Positions 1 through 7,088 of a stretch of 24,547 nt of DNA are shown in pieces. The position numbers and the translations under genes were made by a program. Within the stretch, counting starts at the first letter, position 1. Each line of letters opens with the position of its first letter. The notes under the pieces were generated by a model. The model saw nothing but the letters and a program-made list of their open reading frames with translations. It made no database searches and was not told the origin of the DNA. Source of the DNA: an uncultured Mollicutes bacterium (lineage in GTDB: Bacteria; Bacillota_I; Bacilli_A; UBA3375); assembly GCA_900551955.1 (NCBI GenBank), contig UWSE01000008.1, positions 1 to 24,547 of the forward strand. The letters run 5' to 3'.

Positions 1-53
1 GCACTTGGTTTGGGACCAAGGGGTCGCAGGTTCAAATCCTGTCTTCCCGACCA
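1..53 (+). tRNA. tRNA-Pro (TGG), 5' part missing
   Basis: This is the 3' part of a tRNA cut by the window edge. The anticodon stem CTTGG/CCAAG holds the seven-base loop TTTGGGA, so the anticodon is TGG (proline). A T-arm with GGTTCAAAT follows, then the acceptor 3' strand and an encoded CCA at 51-53. It is the first visible member of a plus-strand tRNA array, 12 bp before the next tRNA. Confidence 0.9.
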
Positions 54-65
54 TTTTATTTTTAT

Positions 66-142
66 GGCGGTATAGCTCAGTTGGCTAGAGCATTCGGTTC
101 ATACCCGAAAGGTCAGGGGTTCAAATCCCTTTGCCGCTACCA
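66..142 (+). tRNA. tRNA-Met (CAT), elongator
   Basis: A complete cloverleaf: acceptor GGCGGTA pairs with TGCCGCT (with G-T wobbles), then discriminator A and an encoded CCA. Anticodon stem TTCGG/CCGAA holds loop TTCATAC, so the anticodon is CAT. The first base pairs with position 72 and the anticodon stem lacks the three G-C pairs of initiators. It is therefore elongator Met, and it resembles the Bacillus elongator tRNA-Met as I remember it. Confidence 0.93.
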
Positions 143-149
143 TTAAATT

Positions 150-169
150 TAGCCAATGGCTATTTTTTT
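150..169 (+). terminator. Terminator-like hairpin inside the tRNA array
   Basis: A 5-bp stem TAGCC/GGCTA (150-154, 158-162) with a 3-base loop is followed at once by seven T (163-169). This has the shape of a weak intrinsic terminator. It lies between tRNA-Met and tRNA-Ile2, and only six bases separate the T run from the next tRNA, too few for a new promoter. It would act as a partial attenuator or processing signal. Confidence 0.45.
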
Positions 170-175
170 ATATAA

Positions 176-252
176 GGACCTTTAGCTCAGCTGGTTAGAG
201 CACTCGGCTCATAACCGAGCGGTCGTAGGTTCAAGTCCTACAAGGTCCACCA
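176..252 (+). tRNA. tRNA-Ile2 (CAT, lysidine-type)
   Basis: A complete cloverleaf beginning GGACCTTTAGCTC, with acceptor pairing to AAGGTCC, discriminator A and encoded CCA. Anticodon loop CTCATAA gives CAT. The body matches the Bacillus/Mycoplasma tRNA-Ile that reads AUA after C34 is changed to lysidine by TilS, not the Met tRNAs. The Ile2 identity rests on remembered family sequences. A terminator follows 14 bp downstream. Confidence 0.85.
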
Positions 253-266
253 TTCTAAAATTTACT

Positions 267-289
267 AACACACGTAGTGTGTTTTTTTT
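267..289 (+). terminator. Terminator of the tRNA array
   Basis: A 7-bp stem AACACAC/GTGTGTT (267-273, 277-283) with loop GTA is followed by a T run to 289. It ends the tRNA transcript immediately before the ribosome binding site of the next gene. Confidence 0.8.
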
Positions 290-299
290 ATGGAGTAGT

Positions 300-980
300 A
301 TGGATCAATTACCAACAAATGTAATGACCTTAATTGATTATCTATCTAACTACGGTGCGAAGTGTTATATCGTCGGTGGTTGGGTTAGAGATTATTTATT
401 AGGGATTAATAATAATGATATAGATATTGAAGTATTTGATATTGATTATGAATCATTATTAGTTTTATCAAAAATATTAGATGATAATGCTGAAGGGTTT
501 AGGAAATATGGAGTTGTTAAATTACCTAATCTTGGAGTTGATTTGTCTTTGCCTAAATATGAAATTACTAATAATGAATCTAATTATAATAAGATTAGAT
601 ATAAAATTGATCCTCATTTAAGCTTAAAACAAGCCAGCATGCGTCGTGACTTATCAATTAATAGTATTTATTATGATCCATTGACTAATGAAATAATCGA
701 TCCCCAATTAGGAGTAGAAGATGTAATTAATCATCATTGTCGGATTATCAATCCTAATTTTGGTGATGATCCGGTAAGATTAATTAGATTAATTTACTAT
801 ACTGTTAAATATGATTTAACAATTGATCAACAAGTGCTAGATATTATTGAACCAATGTCTATAGACAATATTAGCGAAGGTAAACTAAAAAGTTATATTA
901 ATAAGATTAAATCAGTCGCTGGATATTATCAATTATTAATTGATAAAGGTTTATTAAAAAAAGTAGAAGATTATCTTTAA
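300..980 (+). CDS. Short CCA-adding enzyme/poly(A) polymerase head-domain protein
   Basis: A 226-residue class II nucleotidyltransferase of the tRNA CCA-adding/poly(A) polymerase family. The head domain shows VGGWVRDYLLG (residues 25-35), the metal-binding pair D40 and D42 in DIDIEVF, a third acidic residue D81 in VDLSLP, the MRRDLSIN motif (114-121), and a DDPVRLIRLI stretch that starts the neck. Known CCA enzymes are about 400 residues or more; the body and tail that hold the tRNA are absent. The ATG at 300 is chosen because GGAG lies just upstream (292-295); the upstream GTG at 279 sits inside the tRNA terminator. All eight tRNAs in the window already encode CCA, so the role may be end repair or tailing. 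The gene ends normally at TAA, with no sign of a frameshift. Confidence 0.8.
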   Translation: MDQLPTNVMTLIDYLSNYGAKCYIVGGWVRDYLLGINNNDIDIEVFDIDYESLLVLSKILDDNAEGFRKYGVVKLPNLGVDLSLPKYEITNNESNYNKIRYKIDPHLSLKQASMRRDLSINSIYYDPLTNEIIDPQLGVEDVINHHCRIINPNFGDDPVRLIRLIYYTVKYDLTIDQQVLDIIEPMSIDNISEGKLKSYINKIKSVAGYYQLLIDKGLLKKVEDYL

Positions 981-996
981 TCTTCTACTTTTCTTT
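960..996. terminator. Bidirectional terminator between convergent genes
   Basis: A perfect 14-bp inverted repeat (960-973 and 978-991, loop TCTT) with A-rich and T-rich flanks. It spans the stop codon of the nucleotidyltransferase gene and the stop of RNase J, so it can serve both convergent transcripts. Confidence 0.85.
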
Positions 997-2817
997 TTTA
1001 GCTTGTTTTTCTTTAGGTAATGGTTTAAATGGAATTAATTTAACTTTAATTAGAGGGTGTTTTGATAATTTAGAGTAAATAAACTTATCAATTTCACTAC
1101 TAATTTTTTTCTCAATCATGGCTTTGTTTAAGTTTTTATTTTTATGATATGTTTCAATAAAGATTTTTTGAGCTTGTTGAATTACTTCAATATTTTCATT
1201 TACAATCATTAATCCTCTAGTGATTGTTAATGGATAAGAGATTAAGTTTTTATTATTATCATAAATTGCACTTATAACAAATACACCTTCACTAGCAAGT
1301 TGGTGCATAATTCCACTTGTAGTACTTACATTGATGTTGTTTCCTGATACATACATACTTTGTCCTGGGAAAACATTACGATTAATATAAGGGTGTTTAG
1401 TATCCATGTTTAATACATCACCATTATCTAAAATAAAAATATTTTCTTTAGGGATTCCTAATTGAATCGCACTTTGTTTATGGTTTTGTAACATAAAGTG
1501 GGTACCATGCACTGGGGCAAAGTATTTTGGTTTCCATAAACTTAATAATAATTTTTGTTCTTCTTTACTAGCGTGTCCGGAAGCGTGAGTTTTAAATAAA
1601 TCTGAGTTAGTAACAATATTACAATCTGATTCACTTAAAGCATCTAAAACTTTACCTACTTGATAATTATTACCTGGAATTGGATTTGAAGCAAATACGA
1701 CAGTATCTGATGGACTAATAGAGATGTGTGCATGTGATCCTGTGGCAATTCTAGATAATCCAGCTAACGCTTCACCTTGAGAACCTGTTGTAATAATAAC
1801 AACTTCATTGTCATTGTATTTATTAACATCTCTAGGTTCAATAATGTCTGATTTTTTAGCTTTAATATATTTTGTTTTTAAACCAATTTGTAAGGCATTA
1901 TTTAAACTACGTCCAATAATACATATTTTACGTTTATTTTCTAAAGCCCCTTCAATAATTTGTTCAACACGGTTAATGTTAGAAGCAAAAGTAGTAAAGA
2001 TAATTCTTCCTTCAGCTTCAGAGATTAATAATTTTAAGTTTTTACCAATTAATGATTCAGATAAACTAAATCCTTCAGTCATTGCATTAGTTGAATCTGA
2101 TAACATTAATAATACTCCACGTTTAGCTAACTCAGTCATTTTATGAAAGTCTGGTGGTTCTTGTCCCGGAGGAGCAAAATCAACTTTAAAGTCTCCTGTA
2201 GTTACAATATTACCAACAGGAGTTTCAAAGAATAAACCTAAACTATCTGGAATTGAGTGAGTAACACGGTAAGTAATTATTTTAACAGGACCAAATTTTA
2301 ATTCAGTATTATCATCGATTTCAATTAATTTTGCACTTAAATGATGTTCACGTAATTTATTTTGAATCATTAATGACGCAGTTTGTGGTGCATAGATTGC
2401 TGGAATATCTAATGTTTTTAATAAAAATGGAATTCCACCAATATGATCCTCATGTCCGTGAGTTATAAATAATCCACGAATACGATGTTTATTTTCTAAT
2501 AAATATGTATAGTTAGGAATAATGTAATCAATTCCTAATAAATCTTTGTCGGGGAATAATACCCCGTAGTCGATTACAAAAATATCATTTTTGTATTCAA
2601 CTACATAACAGTTTTTTCCTACTTCACCTAAACCACCTAATGCCATAACTTTTAAATCGCTTGGTTTACGATTTAAATTTTGTTTGCCATTATTAGTTGG
2701 TTTTTTGTTTTGATGTTTTTTTTGTACAATAGGTTTTGTACTCTTATTATTTAATACTTTTTTTACTAACTTTTTATTTCGTTTAGTAGAAGTAGGAGTT
2801 GTTTTTTTCTTTTCCAT
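985..2817 (-). CDS. rnj: Ribonuclease J (MBL/beta-CASP) with basic N-terminal extension
   Basis: RNase J is the Firmicute 5'-3' exo/endoribonuclease of mRNA decay and rRNA maturation. The core starts at ALGGLGEVGKN (about residue 59). The zinc motif HGHEDH is at 120-125, with H187 (VTHSIPDS) and D209 (TGDF). LMLSDSTNA opens the beta-CASP part, and HASGHASKEEQ and APVHGTH are the late histidine motifs. The total of 610 residues exceeds the usual ~555 because of a roughly 50-residue Lys/Asn/Thr-rich N-terminus that looks unstructured and could bind RNA. The ATG at 2817 has AGGAG (2823-2827) five bases upstream, so the extension is genuinely translated. It is monocistronic, with an extended -10 promoter upstream and a shared terminator downstream. 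Confidence 0.95.
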   Translation of the reverse strand: MEKKKTTPTSTKRNKKLVKKVLNNKSTKPIVQKKHQNKKPTNNGKQNLNRKPSDLKVMALGGLGEVGKNCYVVEYKNDIFVIDYGVLFPDKDLLGIDYIIPNYTYLLENKHRIRGLFITHGHEDHIGGIPFLLKTLDIPAIYAPQTASLMIQNKLREHHLSAKLIEIDDNTELKFGPVKIITYRVTHSIPDSLGLFFETPVGNIVTTGDFKVDFAPPGQEPPDFHKMTELAKRGVLLMLSDSTNAMTEGFSLSESLIGKNLKLLISEAEGRIIFTTFASNINRVEQIIEGALENKRKICIIGRSLNNALQIGLKTKYIKAKKSDIIEPRDVNKYNDNEVVIITTGSQGEALAGLSRIATGSHAHISISPSDTVVFASNPIPGNNYQVGKVLDALSESDCNIVTNSDLFKTHASGHASKEEQKLLLSLWKPKYFAPVHGTHFMLQNHKQSAIQLGIPKENIFILDNGDVLNMDTKHPYINRNVFPGQSMYVSGNNINVSTTSGIMHQLASEGVFVISAIYDNNKNLISYPLTITRGLMIVNENIEVIQQAQKIFIETYHKNKNLNKAMIEKKISSEIDKFIYSKLSKHPLIKVKLIPFKPLPKEKQAKKEK

Positions 2818-2849
2818 AATAACTCCTAAGTTTTCGACTGTTTTTATTT

Positions 2850-2858
2850 ATTATACCA
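2850..2858 (-). promoter_or_regulatory. Extended -10 promoter of RNase J
   Basis: On the minus strand TGG followed by TATAAT (2858 down to 2850) forms a consensus extended -10 element about 33 bp before the start codon. The -35 region is weak (TTCAAC at 17 bp). This is the same arrangement as at the riboswitch operon promoter. Confidence 0.65.
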
Positions 2859-2895
2859 CAATATATTATATGGTTGAAAATATTATTTGGCCATT

Positions 2896-3033
2896 TTTTT
2901 ACATATATATATATATATTATAATTAGAATGTTTGATAGGGTGAATGGGTACCAAAATTTAGACACGATATCTATGGTTTAATTGATTTAACAAATTCAT
3001 TAATCAAATATTTTAAAGAAAAAAGAATTTTAA
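2896..3033 (+). promoter_or_regulatory. Leader region of the lipoprotein gene
   Basis: A TA dinucleotide run (about 2903-2917) ends in a TATAAT hexamer at 2919-2924 that could be a -10 box, with no good -35. From there a leader of roughly 110 bases reaches the ribosome binding site. It contains no ORF and no RNA motif that I recognise. Confidence 0.3.
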
Positions 3034-3045
3034 AGGAGAAGAAGC

Positions 3046-3549
3046 ATGAAAACAAGTAAAAAGATATTAGGAGCAACACTTGCTCTAAGTTTAATAATCC
3101 CATTATCAGGATGTGGGGGAAGTAAATATGCCGTTAAAGGTTGTAAACCAACAAAAAACTTTCCTTGTGTTCCGGCTGACGAGAATAATACAAAAGATTC
3201 CATTGTTGTAACAGATTCATTGAATCATATCACACTTGGAAGTGATGTCACAACTGGATCAAAAATCATTATATCCCCGAAAAAACCCGATAAGAATAGT
3301 GATTTAATTGCAATGGGTTTTATTATAAAATCTCCGGATAAAATTGGTTCATCAAAAAAAATTGATGTTGTTATAAATGGAGAAACGGTCAGTGGAACAG
3401 GAGATCAAGGAAAAATTAAATTAAGTAAGGATACCGACACTGTAATTGAATTACCAGAAGAAGCAATTGGAAAATATGTAAGTTTTGGTATTTTAATTAA
3501 TTACCAAGCTTCTTCCAATGTAGGAGAAGTAAAAGTTACGGTAGAATAG
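3046..3549 (+). CDS. Small lipoprotein, function unknown
   Basis: A 167-residue secreted lipoprotein. The N-terminus has two lysines, a hydrophobic core and the lipobox LSGC with lipidation at Cys23, so it should be anchored to the outer membrane face. The mature part carries two more cysteines (GCKPTKNFPC) that could form a disulfide, then a predicted all-beta domain ending in VGEVKVTVE. I do not recognise a family. The start has a strong site (AAAGGAG, 3033-3039). The gene stands alone between two terminators, and by eye its codons look somewhat richer in C and G (CCG, ACC, GAC) than its neighbours. That and the isolation hint at an acquired gene, but this is weak evidence. Confidence 0.75.
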   Translation: MKTSKKILGATLALSLIIPLSGCGGSKYAVKGCKPTKNFPCVPADENNTKDSIVVTDSLNHITLGSDVTTGSKIIISPKKPDKNSDLIAMGFIIKSPDKIGSSKKIDVVINGETVSGTGDQGKIKLSKDTDTVIELPEEAIGKYVSFGILINYQASSNVGEVKVTVE

Positions 3550-3575
3550 TATGGTTGCCAATCCAGTAAGAGTAT

Positions 3576-3613
3576 AAAAAAATAATTTCCTAATATTAGG
3601 AAATTATTTTTTT
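3576..3613. terminator. Bidirectional terminator
   Basis: A perfect 17-bp inverted repeat (3576-3592 and 3597-3613, loop ATAT) whose outer parts are A7 and T7. It serves the lipoprotein (plus) and the kinase (minus), and covers the kinase stop codon. Confidence 0.88.
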
Positions 3614-4458
3614 ATTATCTCTTCTAATTCTTGCCAATAATATTTAGCTTTATCTAAATAATTATTTTTAATTAAATTAAAATCTAATCCACTACTTTGA
3701 AAATCTTTTATGTTAGCTTTATAACTTGCCACTAAATACCATTGTAATGATTGATAAACTTTCCAACCATATAATCTTATATAATGTTCTTTAGTTGGAT
3801 TGTCAATATAAACTGTTAATAATTTAAGTGCCTGATCAAAATCATTATTACCAAAACAACAGATATCATAGATAAAATCGTTTTGAGCACTAAATTCCCA
3901 ATCAAGTAAATATAGTTGTTGATTAGTAACTAACCAATTACTAATTTGACTATCACCGTGTGTTGGATAATTAACAAAGTTAATTAAAAAATTATTAAAT
4001 AACTCTAACCAATTATTTTTAATTTCAATATAATCTTGATCAATATTAGTAACCAACTGTTCATAATTATCTAGACGTTGTAAATGATTATAACTGTTAA
4101 ATGTTAAATTTGATTGATGTATTTTTTTTAAAGTATCACTTACTAGTTGATAGTGAATTGGTTCTTCTAGCATACAACCATCAACATATTCACTTAACTT
4201 AACACCATTATCAACATTAAAATAAAGTACTCTACTATTTATGTTTAATGGAGTTATTTGTACAAGAACATTTTGTTCATCAACAAAATTAGTAAATGGT
4301 TTTCCGCTTTCATATGGGACGCGAAATGTAAAAAAATTTTCTTCATCAGTTACTAAAAAAGTTTGATTACTCATCCCACCTGAAAATTTTTTTACAATTT
4401 TTAATTTAGGATCAACTTGGTGTAAAATTGACTCGCAATTATTTTTTTCTTTTTGCAT
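3604..4458 (-). CDS. LicA-like choline kinase / aminoglycoside-phosphotransferase-fold protein
   Basis: A 284-residue small-molecule kinase of the APH/choline kinase fold. It shows the N-lobe SGGMSNQTFLV and FRVPYE, a DEQNVL segment typical of LicA-type kinases, the catalytic loop THGDSQISNWL (HGDxxxxN) and the metal-binding DWEFS. The pattern fits choline or ethanolamine kinase (LicA) better than antibiotic kinases, but the substrate cannot be settled by motif reading. The ATG at 4458 is chosen because GGAG lies nine bases upstream. A GTG at 4473 is in frame, but it overlaps that site. If it is a choline kinase it could supply phosphocholine for lipoteichoic acid, and two LTA-type enzymes lie nearby; that link is speculative. 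Confidence 0.78.
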   Translation of the reverse strand: MQKEKNNCESILHQVDPKLKIVKKFSGGMSNQTFLVTDEENFFTFRVPYESGKPFTNFVDEQNVLVQITPLNINSRVLYFNVDNGVKLSEYVDGCMLEEPIHYQLVSDTLKKIHQSNLTFNSYNHLQRLDNYEQLVTNIDQDYIEIKNNWLELFNNFLINFVNYPTHGDSQISNWLVTNQQLYLLDWEFSAQNDFIYDICCFGNNDFDQALKLLTVYIDNPTKEHYIRLYGWKVYQSLQWYLVASYKANIKDFQSSGLDFNLIKNNYLDKAKYYWQELEEIIKK

Positions 4459-4480
4459 ATTATTTTTCTCCACAATTAAA

Positions 4481-4502
4481 ATAATTATTATATAATAATT
4501 AT
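4481..4502. promoter_or_regulatory. Palindrome with two overlapping -10 boxes
   Basis: A perfect 22-bp A/T palindrome lies between divergent genes. It contains TATAAT on the plus strand (4491-4496) and TATAAT on the minus strand (4492 down to 4487), overlapping by two bases. Good -35 boxes are not visible on either side. It may be a shared promoter or operator for the kinase and the Spx/H1 operon, or only AT-rich sequence. Confidence 0.4.
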
Positions 4503-4530
4503 AGTAAAAAAAAATAAGGATGGTAAAAAA

Positions 4531-5115
4531 ATGAAAGTTTATGGTTACGGAAAATGTTCAACTTGTAAAAAATCATCAAAATACTTAGACAACAAAAAAG
4601 TTAAATATGATTTTCATGACATGGTTGAAAAAGGAATGAGCCAAAAAATTGTAAAAGAAATTGAAAAATTAGTAGGAGACATTGAATTAATGATTAACAA
4701 AAGTTCAGCTGCTTATCGTGAACTTAAGTTAAAAAACAAATGGGCTAAAATGAGTAAAGCTGAAAAAATTAAAACTTTAGCTAACAACCCTAAATTAATT
4801 AAACGTCCAATTGTTGTTAAAGGGAAACAAGTTTTAGTTGGATTTGATCAAAAATTATTCAAATCAGTTTTAGTTGATGGTAAAAAAGCACCAGTAGCTA
4901 AAAAAACAACAAAAAAATCTACTGCAAAAAAACCTGCAACTAAAAAATCTACTGCAAAAAAAGCAACAGCTAAAAAAACTGCAGCAAAAAAACCAGTAGC
5001 TAAAAAAACAACTAAAAAATCTACTGCAAAAAAACCTGCAACAAAAAAAACAACAGCTAAAAAAACAACTAAAAAAGCAACAGCTAAAAAAACTACTAAG
5101 AGATCAAAAAAGTAA
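4531..5115 (+). CDS. Spx/ArsC-family protein fused to a histone-H1-like lysine-rich tail
   Basis: 194 residues in two parts. Residues 1-112 are a thioredoxin-like Spx/ArsC domain: VYGYGKCSTCKKS with the redox pair C9/C12 (CxxC), and KRPIVVKGKQVLVGF (91-105) holding the conserved cis-proline region. Spx binds RNA polymerase and senses disulfide stress; ArsC-type relatives are reductases, and the role here is not settled. From about 118 to the end comes a Lys/Ala/Thr tail of AKKxxxKK units, like eukaryotic histone H1 C-termini and chlamydial HctB. A 19-residue block (121-139) recurs exactly at 155-173. The tail should be disordered, strongly basic and able to bind DNA or RNA. This is the first gene of a five-gene operon, with AAGGA at 4516-4520. 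Confidence 0.85.
   Translation: MKVYGYGKCSTCKKSSKYLDNKKVKYDFHDMVEKGMSQKIVKEIEKLVGDIELMINKSSAAYRELKLKNKWAKMSKAEKIKTLANNPKLIKRPIVVKGKQVLVGFDQKLFKSVLVDGKKAPVAKKTTKKSTAKKPATKKSTAKKATAKKTAAKKPVAKKTTKKSTAKKPATKKTTAKKTTKKATAKKTTKRSKK
4891..5049 (+). repeat. Direct DNA repeat within the lysine-rich tail
   Basis: A 57-bp unit at 4891-4947 recurs at 4993-5049 with two mismatches. The 102-bp offset is exactly 34 codons, so changes in copy number would stay in frame. Shorter AAAAAA-GC(A/T) blocks fill the rest. The tail probably grew by internal duplication. Confidence 0.85.
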
Positions 5116-5117
5116 AC

Positions 5118-5975
5118 TTGGAAAATAGTAGCGAAAAATTAATTTTCCAAAATATCAAAGAACAACAATTAAAAAAGATATCAAAAAAATTGACAAGTTT
5201 TAGTTCGATACCAAAACTTGTTATTTTTTTGGTAGGTAATAATGATGCTTCAAAAGTTTATGTAAAAAATAAAATTAACATGTGTAAAAAATTAGGAATT
5301 GAAGTTGAACTTAAACAATTCCCAACCAATGTTAGTCAAACAACTTTAATAGAAAGCATTAAAAAACAAAACCGTCGTCGTAGTGTTTCTGGAATTTTTG
5401 TGCAATTCCCGCTTCCAAAACACATCGATGAAATAAGTATTGTTAGTGCAATAGATCCAAGCAAAGATGTTGATGGATTGCACGAACTCAACTTAGGAAA
5501 AGTATTACTTAATGACAAGAGTGCATGTGTTCCTTGTACCCCTAGTGGGATTATGCAATTACTAGAGTATCTAAAAGTAGATCTTAGTGGTAAAAATGTA
5601 TGTATTGTTGGAAGAAGTAATATTGTTGGTAAACCATTATCATTATTGATGATTAATGCTGGAGCTACTGTTACAGTTTGTAACTCAAAGACTAAAAACC
5701 TTAAAGCGATAATGAAACAAAGTGATGTAATCATTACAGCAATAGGTCGTGCTAAATATTTTACTAAAGATTATTTTAGTAATAAGAAACAAATTGTAAT
5801 TGATGTAGGTATTAATCGTGTTAATGGTAAAATATATGGAGATGTTGACTTTGATAACGTAAAAGAAAAAGTTAAATTTATTTCACCAGTACCTGGTGGA
5901 GTAGGTGTGTTAACTGTTGTTAATTTAATGAATAATATAATTAAAACATATGAAAATCAGCATGGAGGTAAATAA
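5118..5975 (+). CDS. folD: Bifunctional methylene-THF dehydrogenase/cyclohydrolase FolD
   Basis: FolD interconverts 5,10-methylene-, methenyl- and 10-formyl-tetrahydrofolate in the cytoplasm, feeding purine and formyl-Met synthesis. The 285 residues show the active-site pair Y48/K52 (YVKNK), Q96 in FVQFPLP, the family signature around DPSKDVDGLHELN (113-125) with D119, PCTPSGIMQLLEY, the Rossmann loop VGRSNIVGKP, and the C-terminal ISPVPGGVGVLT. The likely start is TTG at 5118, two bases after the previous stop. No clear ribosome binding site precedes it, so translation is probably coupled. No ATG lies near the expected N-terminus. It ends one base before the ychF start. Confidence 0.94.
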   Translation: MENSSEKLIFQNIKEQQLKKISKKLTSFSSIPKLVIFLVGNNDASKVYVKNKINMCKKLGIEVELKQFPTNVSQTTLIESIKKQNRRRSVSGIFVQFPLPKHIDEISIVSAIDPSKDVDGLHELNLGKVLLNDKSACVPCTPSGIMQLLEYLKVDLSGKNVCIVGRSNIVGKPLSLLMINAGATVTVCNSKTKNLKAIMKQSDVIITAIGRAKYFTKDYFSNKKQIVIDVGINRVNGKIYGDVDFDNVKEKVKFISPVPGGVGVLTVVNLMNNIIKTYENQHGGK

Positions 5976-5976
5976 G

Positions 5977-7077
5977 ATGGCCTTAACAGCTGGAATTGTT
6001 GGATTACCAAATGTTGGTAAATCAACATTATTTAATGCAATTACTAAATCAACAATTGAGGCAGCAAACTATCCGTTTGCTACCATTGAGCCTAATGTTG
6101 GAGTAGTAGAAGTACCAGATGAACGATTAACTAAATTAACTGAGTTAATTAAACCTAATAAAGAAGTGCCAACAACTTTTGAATTTACAGATATTGCGGG
6201 ATTAGTTAAAGGGGCAAGCAAAGGAGAAGGTTTAGGTAACCAATTCTTAGCTAATATTCGTAACGTTGATGCAATTGTACAAGTAGTTAGATGTTTTGAT
6301 AATGATGAAATTATTCACGTTGAAGGAACAGTTGATCCGATTCGTGATTTAGAAATTATTAATACTGAACTAATGTTTTCTGATTTAGAACAAATAGAAA
6401 AGCGTTTAGCAAAAGTTGAGAAAAAAGCAATGGCTAATGGTAGCCCTGAAGAAAAAATGGAAGTAGAAGTATTACATAAAGCTAAAAGTGCTTTGGAAAG
6501 TAATACAATGTTACGAAATTTAGAATTAAGTAAAGAAGAATTAGCTGTAGTTAAACACATGAACTTCTTAACAATTAAGCCGATGTTATATGTCGGTAAT
6601 GTAACAGAAGAAGATTTAATGGATATTGATAGTAATCCTTACTATCAAAAATTGGTTGAATATTGTCAACAACAAAATGTATTATCAACATTTATATGTG
6701 CCAAAATTGAAGAAGATTTAGTTGATCTAAGTGATGAAGAAAAAGTAGCATTCTTAAATGATCTAGGAATCACTGAACCAGGGTTAAATCGTCTAATTAA
6801 ATTAAGTTATAATTTATTAGGGCTAGCCACTTATTTTACAGCTGGAGAAAAAGAGGTGCGAGCTTGGACATTCACACAAGGAATGACTGCTCCACAGTGT
6901 GCGGGAATTATTCATAGTGACTTTGAAAAACGTTTTGTTCGTGCTGAAGTTATGAAATATGATGATTTATTAGAATACGGAGACGAAAAAGCGGTGCGAG
7001 CTGCCGGAAAATTAGTCGCGGAAGGGAGAGATTACTTAGTCGAAGATGGAGATATTATCCACTTTTTAAGTAATTAA
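5977..7077 (+). CDS. ychF: Redox-regulated ATPase YchF (OLA1/Obg family)
   Basis: A universally conserved P-loop ATPase that associates with ribosomes and modulates stress responses. The 366 residues begin with the P-loop GLPNVGKST (9-17), then FATIEPNVG (switch I), DIAGLVKGASKGEGLGN (G3), and NVTEED. The last replaces the GTP-specific NKxD and agrees with ATP preference. An alpha-helical insert and a C-terminal TGS domain (AWTFTQGMTAPQCAG to DGDIIHFLSN) follow. The ATG at 5977 is preceded by GGAGG (5964-5968) eight bases away; upstream in-frame ATGs at 5950 and 5962 lie in the end of folD and lack such a site. Confidence 0.96.
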   Translation: MALTAGIVGLPNVGKSTLFNAITKSTIEAANYPFATIEPNVGVVEVPDERLTKLTELIKPNKEVPTTFEFTDIAGLVKGASKGEGLGNQFLANIRNVDAIVQVVRCFDNDEIIHVEGTVDPIRDLEIINTELMFSDLEQIEKRLAKVEKKAMANGSPEEKMEVEVLHKAKSALESNTMLRNLELSKEELAVVKHMNFLTIKPMLYVGNVTEEDLMDIDSNPYYQKLVEYCQQQNVLSTFICAKIEEDLVDLSDEEKVAFLNDLGITEPGLNRLIKLSYNLLGLATYFTAGEKEVRAWTFTQGMTAPQCAGIIHSDFEKRFVRAEVMKYDDLLEYGDEKAVRAAGKLVAEGRDYLVEDGDIIHFLSN

Positions 7078-7088
7078 AAGAAAAGTTT

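Noticed and set aside
279..299. Upstream GTG start for the nucleotidyltransferase gene
   Set aside because: It falls in the terminator stem and T run of the tRNA array; the ATG at 300 has a proper ribosome site.
1808..2146. 112-codon open frame on the plus strand
   Set aside because: It lies entirely inside RNase J on the opposite strand and has no ribosome site; it is a shadow of the conserved gene.
2901..2920. TA dinucleotide run as a functional repeat or origin element
   Set aside because: It is short, in a very AT-rich gap, with no DnaA-box-like cluster or other repeat units nearby.
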